Origin: Pseudomonadota bacterium
GTDB lineage: Bacteria; Pseudomonadota; Gammaproteobacteria; Steroidobacterales; Steroidobacteraceae
DNA length: 7,230 nucleotides
Direction: 5' to 3'
NCBI GenBank assembly: GCA_021826035.1
Contig: JAKBBE010000135.1
Span: 1 to 7,230, forward strand
Part shown: piece by piece, positions 6,196 through 7,230 of the stretch
How positions within the stretch are numbered: the stretch's first letter is position 1
Layout: every line of letters begins with the position of its first letter
Notes under the pieces: model-generated
Database searches by the model: none
What the model saw: only the letters and a program-made list of their open reading frames with translations
What the model was told of the DNA's origin: nothing
Made by a program: the position numbers and the translations under genes

Positions 6196-7230
6196 TCAGC
6201 CCTTTTCCACTACGATCTTCGGAAATACCCCGCTGCGATCGAGCGGCCGCAGGGAGAGCGCCGCGGCGGTGCGCCGCGCCATCTGCAGGTACGCGTCCGC
6301 GCGCGCCGATTCCGGCTCGGCCGCCACGGTCGGACGGCCGCCGTCGGCTTCCTCGCGCACGCGCGCATCGAGTGGCAACTCCCCGAGCAGACGCACGCCG
6401 TACTGCTCGGCCATGCGCGCCCCGCCGCCGATCCCGAAGATGTGATCGACGTGGCCGCAGTTGGTGCACACGTACAGGCTCATGTTCTCGACGATCCCGA
6501 GCACCGGCACGGAGACCTTCTCGAACATCTTCAGCCCCTTGCGGGCGTCGGCGAGCGCAATGTCCTGAGGGGTCGTGACGATCACGGCGCCGGCGACCGG
6601 CACCTTCTGCGCCAGCGTGAGCTGGATGTCCCCGGTGCCCGGCGGCAGATCCACCACCAGGTAATCGAGTTCGCCCCATTGCGTCTGCGAGAGCAGCTGC
6701 TGCAGCGCCTGAGTCACCATCGGGCCGCGCCAGACCATGGGCTGCTCGGAGTCGACCATGAACCCGATCGACATCGCCGCCACGCCGTGGTTGCGCAGCG
6801 GCAGGATGTGCTTACCGTCCGGGGACGTCGGCTGCTCGCCGGCGAGTCCGAGCATCAGCGGCTGGCTCGGGCCGTAGATGTCCGCATCGAGCACCCCGAC
6901 GCTCGCTCCCTGGGCGGCCCAGGCGAGCGCGAGATTCGCCGCGACGGTGGACTTGCCCACTCCGCCCTTGCCCGAGGCGACCGCCACGACGTTCTTGATG
7001 CCCGCGAGCGGCTGCAGCGGCCGCTGCACGCCGTGCGGGCGGATCTGCGCCTCGATGCGAAAGTGCACCGAGGCGGAAACGCCTGCGGCCGCGACGTGCG
7101 CAGCGAGTGCGGCGGCGAGGCGCTCCTGGTACCCCCCGACCGGGAAGCCGAGGACGATGTGCGCCGCGTAGCCGTCCGGGACCGCGCTCAGCTCGCGCAG
7201 CGCCCCCGCCTCGCGCAGCGTCTGGTGCAG
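6196..7230 (-). CDS. apbC: Mrp/ApbC/NBP35-type iron-sulfur cluster carrier P-loop ATPase, 5' end beyond window
   Basis: A P-loop ATPase that carries and delivers Fe-S clusters to apoproteins in the cytoplasm. 344 residues are visible and the frame is open to the right edge. A GTG at 7068 could be taken as a start, but the upstream codons are coding: they give the end of the N-terminal DUF59/MIP18-like domain, for example IVLGFPVGGYQERLAAAL, so the gene is simply cut. Visible motifs: the deviant Walker A GKGGVGKS at visible residues 87-94, DADIYGPSQP after it, VVDLPPGTGD as the Walker B/switch region, and CTNC at 255-258, the CxxC that binds the bridging cluster between subunits. The C-terminus ends FPKIVVEKG. 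It lies upstream of dcd on the same strand, with 73 bases between. The symbol could equally be given as mrp. Confidence 0.95.
   Translation of the reverse strand: MHQTLREAGALRELSAVPDGYAAHIVLGFPVGGYQERLAAALAAHVAAAGVSASVHFRIEAQIRPHGVQRPLQPLAGIKNVVAVASGKGGVGKSTVAANLALAWAAQGASVGVLDADIYGPSQPLMLGLAGEQPTSPDGKHILPLRNHGVAAMSIGFMVDSEQPMVWRGPMVTQALQQLLSQTQWGELDYLVVDLPPGTGDIQLTLAQKVPVAGAVIVTTPQDIALADARKGLKMFEKVSVPVLGIVENMSLYVCTNCGHVDHIFGIGGGARMAEQYGVRLLGELPLDARVREEADGGRPTVAAEPESARADAYLQMARRTAAALSLRPLDRSGVFPKIVVEKG

Noticed and set aside
6196..7068. GTG at 7068 as the start of the Mrp/ApbC gene
   Set aside because: The frame is open to the window edge and the upstream residues match the N-terminal DUF59-like domain of Mrp, so the true start is outside the window.

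Overview
This is a high-G+C chromosomal segment, roughly two thirds G+C by eye, that looks like housekeeping DNA from a gammaproteobacterium. Two gene neighbourhoods support that: an Hda/DUF2066 cluster diverging from purM-purN-DUF3108, and an Mrp/ApbC gene followed by dcd. The CDP-alcohol phosphatidyltransferase between DUF2066 and hda weakly suggests a Xanthomonadales- or Nevskiales-like lineage. No organism can be named from the sequence alone.

Layout. On the minus strand at the left are the 5' end of hda (cut by the window edge), a CDP-alcohol phosphatidyltransferase and a DUF2066 protein. They are packed so tightly that each stop codon is one codon away from the next start, and all three share one reading frame. 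A short divergent promoter region follows. Then comes a plus-strand operon: purM, purN (overlapping by 4 bases) and a secreted DUF3108 protein (overlapping by 8 bases). The 290-base gap between the convergent blocks holds at most a 35-codon ORF and weak hairpins. On the minus strand at the right are mrp/apbC (5' end cut by the window edge) and, downstream of it, dcd.

The striking element is in dcd. The ORF encodes 468 residues, but its ends are those of a normal 188-residue dCTP deaminase. A 280-residue intein separates them, starting at Cys117 and ending in His-Asn before Cys397. It interrupts the protein directly after the catalytic arginine of the active-site motif KSTYAR. The intein keeps the class 1 splicing residues (Cys1, a TxxH block B, penultimate His, terminal Asn, +1 Cys). 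Between the splicing blocks it carries what looks like a decayed HNH homing endonuclease in which the paired catalytic histidines have been replaced.

How the genes work together. PurM and PurN catalyse steps 5 and 3 of de novo IMP synthesis. Dcd feeds dUTP, and so dTTP, synthesis. Hda, with the loaded sliding clamp, resets DnaA after initiation. The window is therefore rich in nucleotide-supply and replication functions. Dcd output here should depend on protein splicing, because the unspliced precursor should not be able to form the active site.
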